Source: Tardiphaga robiniae (GTDB lineage: Bacteria > Pseudomonadota > Alphaproteobacteria > Rhizobiales > Xanthobacteraceae). Taken from it: a stretch of 64,000 nucleotides of DNA. The stretch lies in NCBI RefSeq assembly GCF_001618955.1, contig NZ_LVYV01000023.1:434001-498000 (forward strand), given 5' to 3'. A model generated the notes under the pieces. That model did no database searches and was not told where the DNA came from. It saw only the letters and a program-made list of their open reading frames with translations. Below are positions 8,408 through 18,371 of the stretch, one piece after another; within the stretch, counting starts at the first letter, position 1; each line of letters opens with the position of its first letter. Made by a program: the position numbers and the translations under genes.

Positions 8408-9439
8408 TTATAGCGCCTTCTGTTCTTGATCAGTCGTCCACTCGCCCTTGCTGGCGAGTGAATTCATGTGTGCACGATGGGTGAAGGCCTGCTGACCGGC
8501 GGGCACATTGTTGGCTTTGCCGGACCATGCCTTTTGCGGCGCGGCCTGAAGCGCGCGGCCATAAGAGAACGTGAGCGGCCACGGCAGGCCGCCGATCCTG
8601 TTCACGGCGTCGAGATGCGCGGTTGCATCCTCATCGGATTGGCCGCCGGAGAGGAATGCGATGCCGGGCACCGATGCAGGCACGCAGTTCTTCAGCATGC
8701 GCACGGTCTTCTCGGCCACTTCGGCCACACCAGCCTGCGTCTTCGACTTCTTGCCAGAGACGGCCATGTTCGGCTTCAGGATCATGCCTTCCAGCGCGAC
8801 GCGTTGGACCCGCAATTCCTGGAACGTCTTGTTGAGTACGCGCTGCGTCACCTCAACGCAGCGGTCGATGTCGTGATCGCCGTCCATCAGCACTTCGGGC
8901 TCGACGATCGGAACGATCTGTGCGGCCTGGCATAGCGCGGCATAGCGGGCGAGCGCGTGCGCGTTGACGGAGATTGCGGTCATCGAGGGAATACCGGCAC
9001 CGATATCGATCACGGCCCGCCACTTTGCGAACCGCGCGCCGCGTGCGTAATATTTGGCAAGACGTTCGGCGAGCTTGTCGAGGCCTGCTGTGACCAGCTC
9101 ACCGGGACAGTTCGGCAGTGCCTGCGTACCCTCATCGACCTTGATGCCGGGAATGGCGCCGGCTTCCTCGATCAGCCGCACCAGCGGCGTGCCATCCTTG
9201 GCGTTTTGCCAGATTGTCTCGTCGTAGAGGATCACGCCGGAAATGTAGCTGCTCATCGCCTCGCGCGAGCGGAACAGCATTTCACGATAATCGCGGCGGT
9301 TGTCCTCGGTGGATTCCACGCCGATCGCATCGAAGCGCTTCTTGATCGTGCCGCCGGACTCATCCGCGGCAAGCAAGCCCTTGCCCGGCGCGGTCATGGC
9401 GCGGGCGATTTTGTTGAGTTCGGCGAGATTCATGGGCAT
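8408..9439 (-). CDS. fda: Class I fructose-bisphosphate aldolase
   Basis: 343 residues, the length of metazoan/plant-type class I aldolases also found in some bacteria. The Schiff-base lysine is K222 in MILKPNM. AADESGGTIKKR near the N-terminus and FLSGGQSDEDAT near the C-terminus are family signatures. It interconverts fructose-1,6-bisphosphate with DHAP and glyceraldehyde-3-phosphate without a metal ion. A start at 9439 or two codons later is possible. It heads the operon aldolase, ThiE-fold, Sel1, and lies downstream of the terminator of a second, class II aldolase gene. Confidence 0.95.
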   Translation of the reverse strand: MPMNLAELNKIARAMTAPGKGLLAADESGGTIKKRFDAIGVESTEDNRRDYREMLFRSREAMSSYISGVILYDETIWQNAKDGTPLVRLIEEAGAIPGIKVDEGTQALPNCPGELVTAGLDKLAERLAKYYARGARFAKWRAVIDIGAGIPSMTAISVNAHALARYAALCQAAQIVPIVEPEVLMDGDHDIDRCVEVTQRVLNKTFQELRVQRVALEGMILKPNMAVSGKKSKTQAGVAEVAEKTVRMLKNCVPASVPGIAFLSGGQSDEDATAHLDAVNRIGGLPWPLTFSYGRALQAAPQKAWSGKANNVPAGQQAFTHRAHMNSLASKGEWTTDQEQKAL

Positions 9440-9537
9440 GTCCTGAGCGGGCGAGTCCTGCAGGCCAATCTAGACCGTTCTCGGGCAAAATCCGAGCATC
9501 TGGCCGGCCAATAGGCTCGTCCGCGTCCGATTCCGGC

Positions 9538-9576
9538 AAAAATTCAGCCTGCCATAGGCTGTATGGCAGGCTGAAT
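9538..9576 (-). terminator. Rho-independent terminator of the class II aldolase gene
   Basis: A perfect 15-bp inverted repeat, 9542-9556 against 9562-9576, with a 5-base loop, begins 24 bases after the class II aldolase stop codon. On the minus strand it is followed directly by a run of five T (9538-9542). This is a textbook intrinsic terminator. It implies that the downstream class I aldolase operon uses its own promoter in 9440-9537. Confidence 0.9.
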
Positions 9577-9599
9577 GGCAGTCAATTGGCAGTTTGGGC

Positions 9600-10667
9600 T
9601 CAGGCGATCTTCGCGTTCAGCTCGCCCGATGCGTAACGCTTGGCCATTTCGGCCGTGGTCAGCACCTTTTTGATCTTGCTGGCCTGGCCGGCGGTATTGA
9701 ATTCCTGCAGGCGCTGCTTGCACAACTTCACCATCGCTTCCATCGCCGGCTTCAGATATTTGCGCGGGTCGAATTCGCTGGGGTTCTCACTCAGCACCTT
9801 GCGGATCTGGCCGGTCATGGCCATGCGGTTGTCGGTGTCGATGTTGATCTTGCGGACGCCATGCTTGATGCCGCGCTGGATTTCCGACACCGGGACGCCC
9901 CAGGTCGGCTTCATCTGGCCGCCGAACTTGTTGATGATGTCCTGCAGGTCCTGCGGGACCGAGGACGAGCCGTGCATCACCAGATGGGTGTTCGGCAGCT
10001 TGCGGTGGATTTCCTCGATCACGTTCATCGCGAGGATATCGCCGTCGGGCTTACGGGTGAACTTGTAGGCGCCGTGCGAGGTGCCCATCGCGATTGCCAG
10101 CGCGTCGACCTGCGTCTCCTTGACGAATTTCACAGCCTCGTCGGGATTGGTCAGCAACTGGTCATGGCTGAGCTGGCCTTCGGCGCCATGGCCGTCCTCG
10201 GCTTCGCCCATGCCGCTTTCCAGCGAGCCGAGCACGCCGAGTTCGCCTTCCACCGAGATGCCGCCGAGATGGGCCATGTCAGCCACCGTCTTGGTGACAC
10301 CGACATTGTAGTCCCAGTCCGCCGCCGTCTTGCCGTCAGCCTTCAGCGAGCCGTCCATCATCACCGAGGTGAAGCCGGCCTGGATCGCCGTCATGCAAGT
10401 CTCTGGGCCGTTGCCGTGGTCGAGATGCACGCAGACGGGGATATGCGGATAGATTTCTGTGACGGCGTCCATCATGTGCTTGAGCATGATGTCGTTGGCA
10501 TAGGAGCGCGCACCGCGGGAGGCCTGGATGATTACCGGCGCATCGACACCCGATGCAGCCTCCATGATGGCCAGCGCCTGTTCCATATTGTTGATGTTGA
10601 AGGCCGGTACGCCGTAATCGTGTTCTGCCGCATGATCGAGCAGTTGACGCAACGTAATACGGGCCAT
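9600..10667 (-). CDS. fba: Class II fructose-bisphosphate aldolase (CbbA type)
   Basis: 355 residues, zinc-dependent class II, subtype of the Calvin-cycle CbbA proteins. Visible motifs are [11 protein letters not shown] near the N-terminus, the catalytic and zinc-ligand stretch [10 protein letters not shown] (about 79-88), SVEGELG, the conserved MHGSSSVP with a ligand His, and [10 protein letters not shown] for phosphate binding. It carries out the same overall reaction as the class I enzyme encoded downstream. The gene belongs to a minus-strand block with pgk, gap and tkt, and is followed by a strong intrinsic terminator. Confidence 0.95.
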   Translation of the reverse strand: MARITLRQLLDHAAEHDYGVPAFNINNMEQALAIMEAASGVDAPVIIQASRGARSYANDIMLKHMMDAVTEIYPHIPVCVHLDHGNGPETCMTAIQAGFTSVMMDGSLKADGKTAADWDYNVGVTKTVADMAHLGGISVEGELGVLGSLESGMGEAEDGHGAEGQLSHDQLLTNPDEAVKFVKETQVDALAIAMGTSHGAYKFTRKPDGDILAMNVIEEIHRKLPNTHLVMHGSSSVPQDLQDIINKFGGQMKPTWGVPVSEIQRGIKHGVRKINIDTDNRMAMTGQIRKVLSENPSEFDPRKYLKPAMEAMVKLCKQRLQEFNTAGQASKIKKVLTTAEMAKRYASGELNAKIA

Positions 10668-10830
10668 GCGGGAGCTCCTTGTAAAAATGGGACAGGCGCG
10701 AACGCCGCGCCGAGGGACGTATCGCTCTTAGCGCGAGGAGACGGCGAATCCAAGACGCGATCAGTCGCGCATACAGCCAGCGTTAATCACCACCGTGGCC
10801 CGGCGTTCCAACTAATGGAATTCCCGGTAA

Positions 10831-11067
10831 CTAATGTTCCCGAGCTTCGAGTGCCGCGAAGTGCTCTTCCACTTCAGTCACGCGCTCGTCGAAATCGCCA
10901 GCAGTCGCACGCATCATCACGAGCATGCCGGCAGCGTCCCGACGCTGCTTACGGCTTATTTCTTCCAGCCGATCAAGACGCTGTTCAACCGAGCTACGAA
11001 ACGACGAAACATCATCGCGGATCGCGATGAGGATGTCCGTCGTGATGTTGATCGGTTCGTCTGCCAT
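10831..11067 (-). CDS. Small coiled-coil hypothetical protein
   Basis: 78 residues, not recognised by name. It is strongly charged and helical with heptad-like spacing (IRDDVSSFRSSVEQRLDRLEE), no signal peptide and no membrane segment. Short predicted coiled-coil proteins of this kind occur between pgk and fba in related genomes as far as I recall. It lies 62 bases downstream of pgk on the same strand. The ATG start, length and amino-acid use look like a real gene, but I cannot assign a function. Confidence 0.6.
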   Translation of the reverse strand: MADEPINITTDILIAIRDDVSSFRSSVEQRLDRLEEISRKQRRDAAGMLVMMRATAGDFDERVTEVEEHFAALEAREH

Positions 11068-11129
11068 GGCAGGAACATATCATAAACATTGCGACGCCAA
11101 CAATTATTGCGTGCAAAAATTTACAGATG

Positions 11130-12323
11130 CTACTTCTTTAACACTTCCACACCCGGCAGCGGCTTGCCTTCCATCCATTCGAGGAAGGCGCCACCAGCCG
11201 TCGAGATATAGGAGAAGTCATCGGCGACGCCGGCGTGATTGAGCGCAGCCACCGTGTCGCCGCCGCCGGCTACTGAAATCAGTTTCTTCGCCTTGGTGCG
11301 CGCCGCTGCGTGTTTGGCGCCGGCAACCGTGCCGCGGTCGAACGGTGTCATTTCAAATGCGCCGACCGGGCCATTCCAGACCAGCGTGGCGGCATCGTCG
11401 ATCGCCGCATTGATGCGTTCGATCGACTGTGGACCGACGTCGAGGATCATACCCTCATCGGGGATCGCATCGAGGCCGTAGGCGTGAGACGGTGTGTTGG
11501 CGGCGAAGTGGAATGCGACGATGGCGTCCACCGGCAGGATGATGGCGCAGCCGGAGGCTTCGGCCTTGTCGATGATCCGCAGTGCGGTGGCCGCCAGGTC
11601 CTTTTCGCACAGAGACTTGCCGACCTTGACGCCTTGCGCATGCAGGAAGGTATTGGCCATGCCGCCGCCGATCACAAGCGCATCGACCTTGGTGACGAGA
11701 TTTTCGAGCAGGTCGATCTTGGAGGACACCTTGGCGCCGCCGACGATGGCGATCACGGGCTTGGTCGGCGCGTCCAGCGCCTTGCCGAGGGCGTCCAACT
11801 CGGCCTGCATGGTGCGGCCGGCATAAGCGGGCAGCTTGTGGCCGAGACCTTCGGTGGAGGCGTGCGCGCGATGTGCGGCCGAGAAGGCGTCGTTGACCCA
11901 GATGTCGCCGAGCTTCGCGAGTTCGGTGACAAAGGTGGGATCGTTCTTCTCTTCAGCAGGATGGAAACGTGTGTTCTCCAAGCAGAGGATGTCGCCGTCC
12001 TTCATGGCGCCAACGGCCTTGGCCGCGACGTCGCCGACGCAGTCATCGGCAAAGGCGACCGGCTTCTTGATCACATCGGCAAGTGCCGCAGCAACGGGCT
12101 TCAGTGAGTTCTTGTCGTCGCGGCCCTTGGGGCGGCCGAAATGCGCGAGCAGGATGACCTTGCCGCCCTTGTCGGAAATTTCGGTGATGGTTGGCGCGAT
12201 GCGTTCAAGCCGAGTTGCGTCGGTAACCTTGCCACCATCCATGGGCACGTTGAGATCGACGCGCACGAGAACGCGTTTGCCCTTCACATCGACGTCGTCG
12301 AGGGTACGGAAAGAATTGGTCAT
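11130..12323 (-). CDS. pgk: Phosphoglycerate kinase
   Basis: 397 residues from the ATG complementary to 12321-12323; an upstream in-frame TTG would add five residues and is less likely. The N-terminus [23 protein letters not shown] is interrupted nowhere and carries the family signature RVDLNVPM. Substrate-binding HFGRPKG and the nucleotide-site glycine-rich loops [11 protein letters not shown] and [11 protein letters not shown] are present. It interconverts 1,3-bisphosphoglycerate plus ADP with 3-phosphoglycerate plus ATP, in glycolysis or the Calvin cycle. It lies between gap and fba on the same strand. Confidence 0.96.
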   Translation of the reverse strand: MTNSFRTLDDVDVKGKRVLVRVDLNVPMDGGKVTDATRLERIAPTITEISDKGGKVILLAHFGRPKGRDDKNSLKPVAAALADVIKKPVAFADDCVGDVAAKAVGAMKDGDILCLENTRFHPAEEKNDPTFVTELAKLGDIWVNDAFSAAHRAHASTEGLGHKLPAYAGRTMQAELDALGKALDAPTKPVIAIVGGAKVSSKIDLLENLVTKVDALVIGGGMANTFLHAQGVKVGKSLCEKDLAATALRIIDKAEASGCAIILPVDAIVAFHFAANTPSHAYGLDAIPDEGMILDVGPQSIERINAAIDDAATLVWNGPVGAFEMTPFDRGTVAGAKHAAARTKAKKLISVAGGGDTVAALNHAGVADDFSYISTAGGAFLEWMEGKPLPGVEVLKK

Positions 12324-12439
12324 GATGTTGTGTCCCAAACGCAGGTCAGCGCACAGCGGCGCGCCGCGAAGCGGGGACCGCTATAGTCGTTGGTTCCCGG
12401 ACGCACGCGTGGCGTTGCGCCCGGGATAACGGTCGTGTC

Positions 12440-13450
12440 TTAGAGCAGCTTGCCCATCGCAACGGCGGTATCGGCCATGCGGTTGGAGAAGCCCCACTCG
12501 TTGTCGTACCAGGAGAGTACGCGCACCAGCGTGCCGTTCTGCACCTTGGTCTGGTCGAAGGCGAAGGTCGACGAATGCGGATCGTGATTGAAGTCGATCG
12601 ACACGTTCGGGTGCGAAGTGGTGCCGAGCACGCCCTTCAGCTCGCCGGCCGCAGCCTTCTTGATCGCTTCGTTGATCTCTTCCTTGGTGGTGCTCCTCTT
12701 GGCGATGATCTTGAGATCGACCACGGAGACGTTCGGGGTCGGCACGCGGATCGAAACGCCGTCGAGCTTGCCGGCCAATTCGGGCATCACAAGGCCGATG
12801 GCCTTCGCGGCGCCGGTCGAGGTCGGAATCATCGACATCGCAGCGGCGCGGCCGCGATAGAGATCGCTGTGCAGCGTGTCCAGCGTCGGCTGGTCGCCGG
12901 TGTAAGCATGGATCGTGGTCATGAAGCCGGTTTCGATACCGACGGTCTCGTTCAGCACCTTGGCGACAGGCGCCAGGCAGTTGGTGGTGCACGAACCGTT
13001 GGAAACGACCAGATGCTCCTTGGTCAGGGTCTTGTGGTTGACGCCGTAGACGATCGTGGCATCAGCACCATCGGACGGAGCCGAAACCAGCACGCGCTTG
13101 GCGCCTGCGGTCAGATGCGACGTCGCCTTCGCCTTGGCGCTGAAGATGCCGGTGCATTCGAGCGCGATATCGATGCCGAGATCCTTCCACGGCAGCGTGT
13201 TCGGATCGCGCACCGCAGTGACCTTGATCTTGTTGCCGTTGCCGAGCTGGATGCTGTCGCCGTCCACAGTGACTTCACCGGGGAAGCGGCCATGCACGGA
13301 GTCGAAGCGCAGCAGATGGGCGTTGGTTTCAACCGGGCCCAGATCGTTGATGGCGACGACTTCGATGTCGGTGCGCTTGGACTCGTAGATCGCCCGCAGG
13401 ACGTTGCGGCCGATGCGGCCAAAACCGTTGATCGAAACCCGGACTGCCAT
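12440..13450 (-). CDS. gap: Glyceraldehyde-3-phosphate dehydrogenase, type I
   Basis: 336 residues, full length. The NAD(P)-binding start [16 protein letters not shown], the catalytic cysteine C154 in [12 protein letters not shown], and the C-terminal [13 protein letters not shown] motif are all intact. It oxidises glyceraldehyde-3-phosphate to 1,3-bisphosphoglycerate. A good ribosome-binding site (GGGAG) precedes the ATG. It lies 128 bases downstream of tkt and 116 bases upstream of pgk on the same strand. Confidence 0.97.
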   Translation of the reverse strand: MAVRVSINGFGRIGRNVLRAIYESKRTDIEVVAINDLGPVETNAHLLRFDSVHGRFPGEVTVDGDSIQLGNGNKIKVTAVRDPNTLPWKDLGIDIALECTGIFSAKAKATSHLTAGAKRVLVSAPSDGADATIVYGVNHKTLTKEHLVVSNGSCTTNCLAPVAKVLNETVGIETGFMTTIHAYTGDQPTLDTLHSDLYRGRAAAMSMIPTSTGAAKAIGLVMPELAGKLDGVSIRVPTPNVSVVDLKIIAKRSTTKEEINEAIKKAAAGELKGVLGTTSHPNVSIDFNHDPHSSTFAFDQTKVQNGTLVRVLSWYDNEWGFSNRMADTAVAMGKLL

Positions 13451-13533
13451 TCAACTTCTCCCTTTTATTAGGCTCAAACCTCGCGTGAGGGCCTTCATAT
13501 AGTGTCGTGTGACGGGCGTTTCATGCCCTGAAT

Positions 13534-13571
13534 GGAACGCTGGTGCAATGTGTCAAATTTACCAGCGTTCC
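13534..13571. repeat. Inverted repeat between tkt and gap
   Basis: A perfect 11-bp pair, GGAACGCTGGT (13534-13544) and its complement (13561-13571), with a 16-base loop, begins 8 bases after the tkt stop codon. No T-run follows on the minus strand. It may be a weak terminator or processing hairpin after tkt, or an operator for gap. The minus-strand loop holds a TTGACA, but I see no matching -10 box at the right distance. Confidence 0.6.
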
Positions 13572-13578
13572 GATAGAG

Positions 13579-15564
13579 TTAAGCCGCGTTGTGCTTGCTG
13601 GTTGCAGCCTCGACCACGGCTTCGGCGGTGATGCCGAACAGCTTGTAAAGCTCCTTCGCCGGCGCGCTCGAGCCGAAGCCCTTCATGCCGATGAAGGTGC
13701 CGTCGTGTCCGATCACGGCATCCCAGCCGAACCGGACCGCGGCTTCGACGGCGATCTTGATCGGCGCGTCGCCAATGATTGCCTTCTGGCGCTCTTCAGG
13801 CTGCTCTAGCAGCAGTTCGAGCGAGGGGACCGATACGACCCGCGTCGCGATGCCCTTGTCGGCCAGTTGCTTCTGCGCTGCGACGGCGATCTCGACTTCC
13901 GAACCCGAGGCGAAGATCGACACGGCGGCTTTGCCCTTGGCCGCGATCAACTCATAGCCGCCAGCGGCGCAGAGATTGTCGTCGTGATGGGTGGTGCGCA
14001 CCGGCGTCAGATTCTGGCGCGACAGGGCCAGCATGGTTGGGCCGTTGGTCTTCTCCATGGCGAGCTGCCAGCATTCGGCGGTCTCGACTGTATCCGCGGG
14101 GCGGAACACGCGCATGTTCGGCATCGCGCGCATCGCCGCCAGATGCTCCACAGGCTGGTGGGTCGGGCCGTCTTCGCCGAGGCCGATCGAGTCATGGGTC
14201 ATGATGTAGATGACCGGGATCTGCGCCAGCGCCGAGATGCGCATCGCCGGGCGTGCATAGTCGGTGAAGCACATGAAGGTCGCGCCCGCCGGGATGAATC
14301 CGCCATGCAGCGCGATGCCGTTCATGGCGGCGGCCATGCCCATTTCGCGGATGCCGTAGTGAATGTAGCGGCCCTTGAAGTCGCCGGGCTTCACCTCAAT
14401 GGCACTCTTGGTGCGGGTGTTGTTCGACGGCGTCAGGTCGGCGGAGCCGATCACCATCTCCGGTACGACCTGCACCAGCGCTTCCAGTGCGAGTTCGCTC
14501 GCCTTGCGGGTCGCGACGGTCTGCGGTTCGTCGACCAGCTTCTTCTTGAGTTGACGGATCGCATCTTCCATGGCGGCCGGCCGAACGTGATCGTTACGGC
14601 GAGTGAATTCGGCGCGTTTGTCGTCCGGCAGCGCCTCGAAACGCTTGGTCCAGTCAGCATGCGCCGATGCGCCCTGTTTGCCGACATTGCGCCATGCGGT
14701 CAGCACGTCATCCGGCACTTCGAACGGGCCGTAATCCCATCCCAGCGCCTTCTTGGCGCCAGCGAGTTCTTCCGCGCCAAGCGGTTCGCCATGCGCCTTC
14801 GAGGTGCCGGCCTTCTTCGGCGCGCCGAAGCCGATAGTGGTCTTGCAGGCGATCATCGATGGACGGTCGGAGGCTTGCGCACGCTTGATGGATGCAGCGA
14901 TGGCACTCTGATCGTGGCCATCGACATGCTCGGAATTCCAGCCATGGGCCTTGAAGCGCGCAACCTGGTCGACACTATCGGCGAGCGTCAACGGACCGTC
15001 GATCGAAATGCCGTTGTCGTCATAGAGGAAGATCAGCTTCGAGAGCTTGAGATGACCGGCAAGTGCCATCGCTTCATGGCTGACGCCTTCCATGAGGTCG
15101 CCATCGGAGCACAGCACGTAAGTGTAGTGATCGACCACGTCGCCATATTCGGCGGCCAGCATGCGCTCGGCGAGCGCGAAGCCGACCGACGTGGCGATGC
15201 CCTGTCCGAGCGGACCGGTGGTGGTCTCGACGCCTGAGGTATGGAAATTCTCAGGGTGCCCGGGGGTCTTCGAATGCAGCTGGCGGAAGTTCTTCAGCTG
15301 GTCGAGCGTCATCTCCTTGTTGCCCGTCAGATAGAGCAGGGCATAGAGCAACATCGAGCCGTGGCCGGCCGAGAGGATGAAGCGATCGCGATCGGGCCAC
15401 TTCGGATCGGCTGCATCGAATTTGAGGAACTGCGTGAACAGCACGGTGGCGACGTCGGCGGCGCCCATCGGCAGCCCAGGGTGACCGGATTTGGCCTTTT
15501 CCACGCCATCCATGGCGAGGGCACGAATCGCGTTGGCCATTTTCGAGTGATCAACCTGCGCCAT
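13579..15564 (-). CDS. tkt: Transketolase
   Basis: 661 residues. The thiamine-diphosphate motif runs from CSDGDLMEG to DDNGISIDG (about residues 153-190). The N-terminal signature [21 protein letters not shown], split over the first 30 residues, and the second-domain [13 protein letters not shown] with catalytic His are present. It moves two-carbon units in the pentose phosphate and Calvin pathways. It is the first gene of the minus-strand tkt-gap-pgk-fba block, facing away from the DUF4164-zapA genes. Confidence 0.96.
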   Translation of the reverse strand: MAQVDHSKMANAIRALAMDGVEKAKSGHPGLPMGAADVATVLFTQFLKFDAADPKWPDRDRFILSAGHGSMLLYALLYLTGNKEMTLDQLKNFRQLHSKTPGHPENFHTSGVETTTGPLGQGIATSVGFALAERMLAAEYGDVVDHYTYVLCSDGDLMEGVSHEAMALAGHLKLSKLIFLYDDNGISIDGPLTLADSVDQVARFKAHGWNSEHVDGHDQSAIAASIKRAQASDRPSMIACKTTIGFGAPKKAGTSKAHGEPLGAEELAGAKKALGWDYGPFEVPDDVLTAWRNVGKQGASAHADWTKRFEALPDDKRAEFTRRNDHVRPAAMEDAIRQLKKKLVDEPQTVATRKASELALEALVQVVPEMVIGSADLTPSNNTRTKSAIEVKPGDFKGRYIHYGIREMGMAAAMNGIALHGGFIPAGATFMCFTDYARPAMRISALAQIPVIYIMTHDSIGLGEDGPTHQPVEHLAAMRAMPNMRVFRPADTVETAECWQLAMEKTNGPTMLALSRQNLTPVRTTHHDDNLCAAGGYELIAAKGKAAVSIFASGSEVEIAVAAQKQLADKGIATRVVSVPSLELLLEQPEERQKAIIGDAPIKIAVEAAVRFGWDAVIGHDGTFIGMKGFGSSAPAKELYKLFGITAEAVVEAATSKHNAA

Positions 15565-15873
15565 GTCGTTTTCCGTCTAAATTGAAGGGATTGGAATATT
15601 TTGCGTCCGCGAGAGGGGCGGTCTGCAGCGAGATGTTGGGATCGCTTAGGAGAAACTGGTGGATAGCATCTGGGTTCCTGGGAGTCCAAGGTCTCCCGGA
15701 CAGTTCTGGTCTGTGGATATCTACCGGCGGTTTTTGTCGGCTTTGCGGTGCATAGCTTTTAAGCGGCGTTGCGTCCGGCTCGCTTGCAACCTAAGTTTCA
15801 GGGCCTAAAGGCTTGCGGAGCCGTGGTTTTTGAGCTCCGGTCGCATCACACCCAAGGTCCCGCGTAACCCAGT
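15565..15873. other. Divergent promoter region between tkt and the zapA operon
   Basis: 309 bases separate the divergent tkt and DUF4164 starts. No open frame has a convincing start or composition. Promoters for both directions must lie here. I see no strong palindrome or riboswitch-like fold. Confidence 0.5.
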
Positions 15874-16203
15874 ATGATCGAACGCCCCGCCCATCTCACA
15901 GCCTCCGATCCCGCCAATGGCGGTGCGGCCGAGATCGACGCTGCCACGCGGCGGTTGATGGCGGCGCTGGATGCTCTGGAAAGTGCGGTCGAGCGCCGCC
16001 GTGAGGCGGACCGTGACGAGGATGAGCTGGCCACCCGCATTCAGGCGCTTGGCGCCGACCGATCCCGGCTGGCGGATGAGCTCGATGGCACGCTGGTGAA
16101 ATCGCGCCGGCTGGAGCGTGCCAACCGCGACATCGCCGACAAGCTCGACACCGCCATCGGCACCATCCGCGCAGTGCTGGCCGCGGATAATGCGCATGAG
16201 TAA
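15874..16203 (+). CDS. DUF4164 coiled-coil protein
   Basis: 109 residues of continuous charged helix, with heptads such as ALDALESAVERRREADRDE. DUF4164 proteins are small alphaproteobacterial coiled-coil proteins typically encoded directly before zapA, as here (gap of 6 bases). No catalytic motif or membrane segment is seen. The context suggests a role linked to cell division or to ZapA, but that is inference. Confidence 0.82.
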   Translation: MIERPAHLTASDPANGGAAEIDAATRRLMAALDALESAVERRREADRDEDELATRIQALGADRSRLADELDGTLVKSRRLERANRDIADKLDTAIGTIRAVLAADNAHE

Positions 16204-16209
16204 AGCGAG

Positions 16210-16593
16210 ATGAGCCACGTCAACGTTACGATCAATGGCCGGCAATATCGCATGGCCTGCGAGGAGGGGCAGGAGACCCGCCTGCTGCGGCTGGCGGAAA
16301 GTCTTGAATCCCGCGTCGAAAACCTGCGTGGCAAATTCGGTGAGATCGGCGATGCGCGGCTGACGGTGATGGCGGCGCTGACCATTGCCGACGAACTGGT
16401 CGATGCCAATCAGCAGATCCGTGCCCTGCAGGAAGAACTCGCCGCATTGCGCGATGTGCGCGTTGTCGCCGCGGATCGCGCACGGGCAACGCAGACGGCG
16501 GTTGCCGCGGCCCTGAATGCTGCGGCCGAGCGGATCGAGAAGACCACCCAGGTGCTCAACCGCACCATCGGCGGCGGCGTTGCTATTGGATAA
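16210..16593 (+). CDS. zapA: Cell division protein ZapA
   Basis: 127 residues. The N-terminal globular half has the family pattern VNVTINGRQYRMACEEGQE, then LRLAESLESRVENLRG and a long C-terminal coiled coil. ZapA bundles FtsZ filaments at the Z-ring. It is co-transcribed with the DUF4164 gene and followed by a 6S RNA candidate and ygfA, the arrangement commonly seen around ssrS in proteobacteria. Confidence 0.92.
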   Translation: MSHVNVTINGRQYRMACEEGQETRLLRLAESLESRVENLRGKFGEIGDARLTVMAALTIADELVDANQQIRALQEELAALRDVRVVAADRARATQTAVAAALNAAAERIEKTTQVLNRTIGGGVAIG

Positions 16594-16659
16594 CGCAGGC
16601 TTTGATGCCAAGCGGGCACTGGCGCATCCGTCTCATAACCCCTACATTGCTCAGGCGAG

Positions 16660-16820
16660 GCTGCGTCGCGCGTCAGGAGCCATATATCCCCGGGGCCTTA
16701 TCGATCCTTCAGGGAACTGTCCCTGACCAGGTCCGTGGACCTGGTCACATGGTGCCCACCTACTTTCGTAGGTGCTCCGGGATCGAGTGCTTCAACGGCC
16801 ATCGTGGCTTCGCACTTTTA
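16660..16820 (+). ncRNA. ssrS: 6S RNA candidate
   Basis: The gene-free gap between zapA and ygfA is the classic position of 6S RNA. The sequence folds as a rod: GAGCCAT (16677-16683) pairs with GTGGCTT (16804-16810, with G-U pairs), and TCGATCC (16701-16707) with GGATCGA (16780-16786). Inside are three hairpins: CAGGGA/TCCCTG (16710-16725), ACCAGGTCC/GGACCTGGT (16726-16745) and CACCTAC/GTAGGTG (16757-16774). 6S RNA binds the sigma-70 RNA polymerase holoenzyme in stationary phase. The ends are approximate. The call rests on synteny and fold, not on a covariance-model search. Confidence 0.72.
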
Positions 16821-16950
16821 CTTACTTTCTTGCTTGATGGCTGCGGCCCTTTGCGTGGCGTTTGCCGCGCATTTTAACCTCGCTGGCCAAAGATGATCGC
16901 GAAGACGGTCCTGCGCTTCCGTAGGCTCTGCGGACAGCATATCGTGCGGC

Positions 16951-17538
16951 ATGTCCGACACGCCGCCCACTCCGACAAAGATTGAGCTCCGCATCGCCGC
17001 GTTGGCACGCCGCACGGCGCTGAGCGAGGCTGAACGGTCGGCAGCCGCACAAGCCATCGCCGCACGTGGGCTGCCTTTCCCTGTCAGGGCCGATAGCATC
17101 GTCGCCGGCTATTCTCCTATTCGCAGCGAAATCGATCCGATCCCGTTGATGCAGCATCTTGCCGTACAGGGGGCGCGACTGGCACTCCCGGTGATCATCG
17201 CTCGTGATGAACCCCTGATGTTCCGGATCTGGAGCCCGAGCGATGCGCTGGTGCGCGGCTCGCTTGGCATTCCGGAACCAGCACCGGAAGCGCCGCCACT
17301 GATCCCCGATATCCTGCTGGTACCACTCGCGACATTCGACCGCGCCGGCCACCGCATTGGCTATGGCGCGGGGCATTACGACCGCACCTTCGCGCAACTG
17401 CACGCCATCAAGCCATTTATCTCCGTTGGTTTGGCCTTCGATACCCAGGAAATCGAGGCCATTCCCATGCAACCGCACGACGTGGCGCTGGATTATGTGT
17501 TAACCGAGACCCGGACGATCGATTTTCGGAGCATCTGA
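16951..17538 (+). CDS. ygfA: 5-formyltetrahydrofolate cyclo-ligase
   Basis: 195 residues. The family signature is intact in the second half: DILLVPLATFDRAGHRIG followed by YGAGHYDRTF, the phosphate/ATP loop. The N-terminus ELRIAALARRTALSE is also typical. It converts 5-formyl-THF to 5,10-methenyl-THF using ATP. It lies downstream of the 6S RNA candidate and one base before the next gene. Confidence 0.93.
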   Translation: MSDTPPTPTKIELRIAALARRTALSEAERSAAAQAIAARGLPFPVRADSIVAGYSPIRSEIDPIPLMQHLAVQGARLALPVIIARDEPLMFRIWSPSDALVRGSLGIPEPAPEAPPLIPDILLVPLATFDRAGHRIGYGAGHYDRTFAQLHAIKPFISVGLAFDTQEIEAIPMQPHDVALDYVLTETRTIDFRSI

Positions 17539-17539
17539 C

Positions 17540-18364
17540 TTGCGTATTCTCTTCATCGGCGACGTGGTCGGCAAAACCGGCCGCGTGGTGATCCTCGAAA
17601 AACTGCCGGGCCTGATCCGCGACTGGAAGCTCGATCTTGTCATCATCAATGGCGAGAACGCCGCCGGCGGCTTCGGTATCACCGAGACGATCTACAATGA
17701 TCTTGTCGACGCCGGCGCCGATGCGGTGACGATCGGCAATCACGCCTGGAATCAGAAAGAGGCGCTGGTGTTCATCGAACGCGCGCCGCGTCTGATCCGT
17801 CCGTTGAATTTCCCGCGCCACACGCCGGGCCGCGGCGCCGCGCTGATCGACGCCAAGAACGGTGCGCGTGCGCTGGTGATAAATGCCATGGGCCGCGTCT
17901 TCATGGAGCCGCTCAACGATCCGTTCAGCGCTGTCGGCAAGGAGATCGATGCCTGTCCGCTGGTGGAAGCCGCGGACGCCATCGTGGTGGATTTCCACGG
18001 CGAAGCCTCGAGCGAAAAGCAGGGCATGGGTTACTTCTGCGATGGCCGCGTGAGCCTCGTCGTCGGCACGCATACGCATGTGCCGACCGCCGATCATCAA
18101 ATCCTGTCCGGTGGCACAGCTTACATGACCGATGCCGGCATGACCGGCGACTATGATTCCGTGATTGGCATGCAGAAGGAAGAGCCTGTCAGGCGCTTCA
18201 CGACCGGCATTCCGTCCGGTCGTTTCGAACCTGCCTTCGGCCCGGCGACCTTGTCGGGCGTTGCGGTTGAAACCGATGACAAAACCGGCCTTGCCTCGCG
18301 CATCGCGCCGGTGCGGCTCGGTGGCCGACTGTCGCAGGCCGTGCCCGAGTTCTGGCTGAACTAG
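17540..18364 (+). CDS. YmdB-like metallophosphoesterase (TIGR00282 family)
   Basis: 274 residues from a TTG start preceded by GGAG; the first residues RILFIGDVVGKTGR match the family exactly where expected, so the TTG is convincing. Metal-binding motifs are GDVVG, INGENAAGG, TIGNHAWNQ, DFHGEASSEK and GTHTHVPTAD. Relatives hydrolyse 2',3'-cyclic nucleotides and influence RNA turnover and biofilm formation in Bacillus. The gene follows ygfA by one base, so translation is probably coupled. It converges on the cytochrome gene. Confidence 0.9.
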   Translation: MRILFIGDVVGKTGRVVILEKLPGLIRDWKLDLVIINGENAAGGFGITETIYNDLVDAGADAVTIGNHAWNQKEALVFIERAPRLIRPLNFPRHTPGRGAALIDAKNGARALVINAMGRVFMEPLNDPFSAVGKEIDACPLVEAADAIVVDFHGEASSEKQGMGYFCDGRVSLVVGTHTHVPTADHQILSGGTAYMTDAGMTGDYDSVIGMQKEEPVRRFTTGIPSGRFEPAFGPATLSGVAVETDDKTGLASRIAPVRLGGRLSQAVPEFWLN

Positions 18365-18371
18365 TTCAGCC
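18354..18371. terminator. Palindrome across two convergent stop codons
   Basis: GGCTGAACTAGTTCAGCC is a perfect 18-base palindrome covering the stop codon of the phosphoesterase gene (18362-18364) and touching the stop of the convergent cytochrome gene. As RNA it could form a 7-bp stem with a 4-base loop in either direction. There is no T-run, so termination by it would be weak. Confidence 0.45.

Noticed and set aside
9594-11030. Plus-strand frame of 478 codons opposite the class II aldolase
   Set aside because: It is antisense to a clear gene, rich in His, Arg, Leu and Val as GC-rich shadows are, and matches no family.
13867-15237. Plus-strand frame of 456 codons opposite tkt
   Set aside because: Antisense shadow of transketolase with no recognisable domain.
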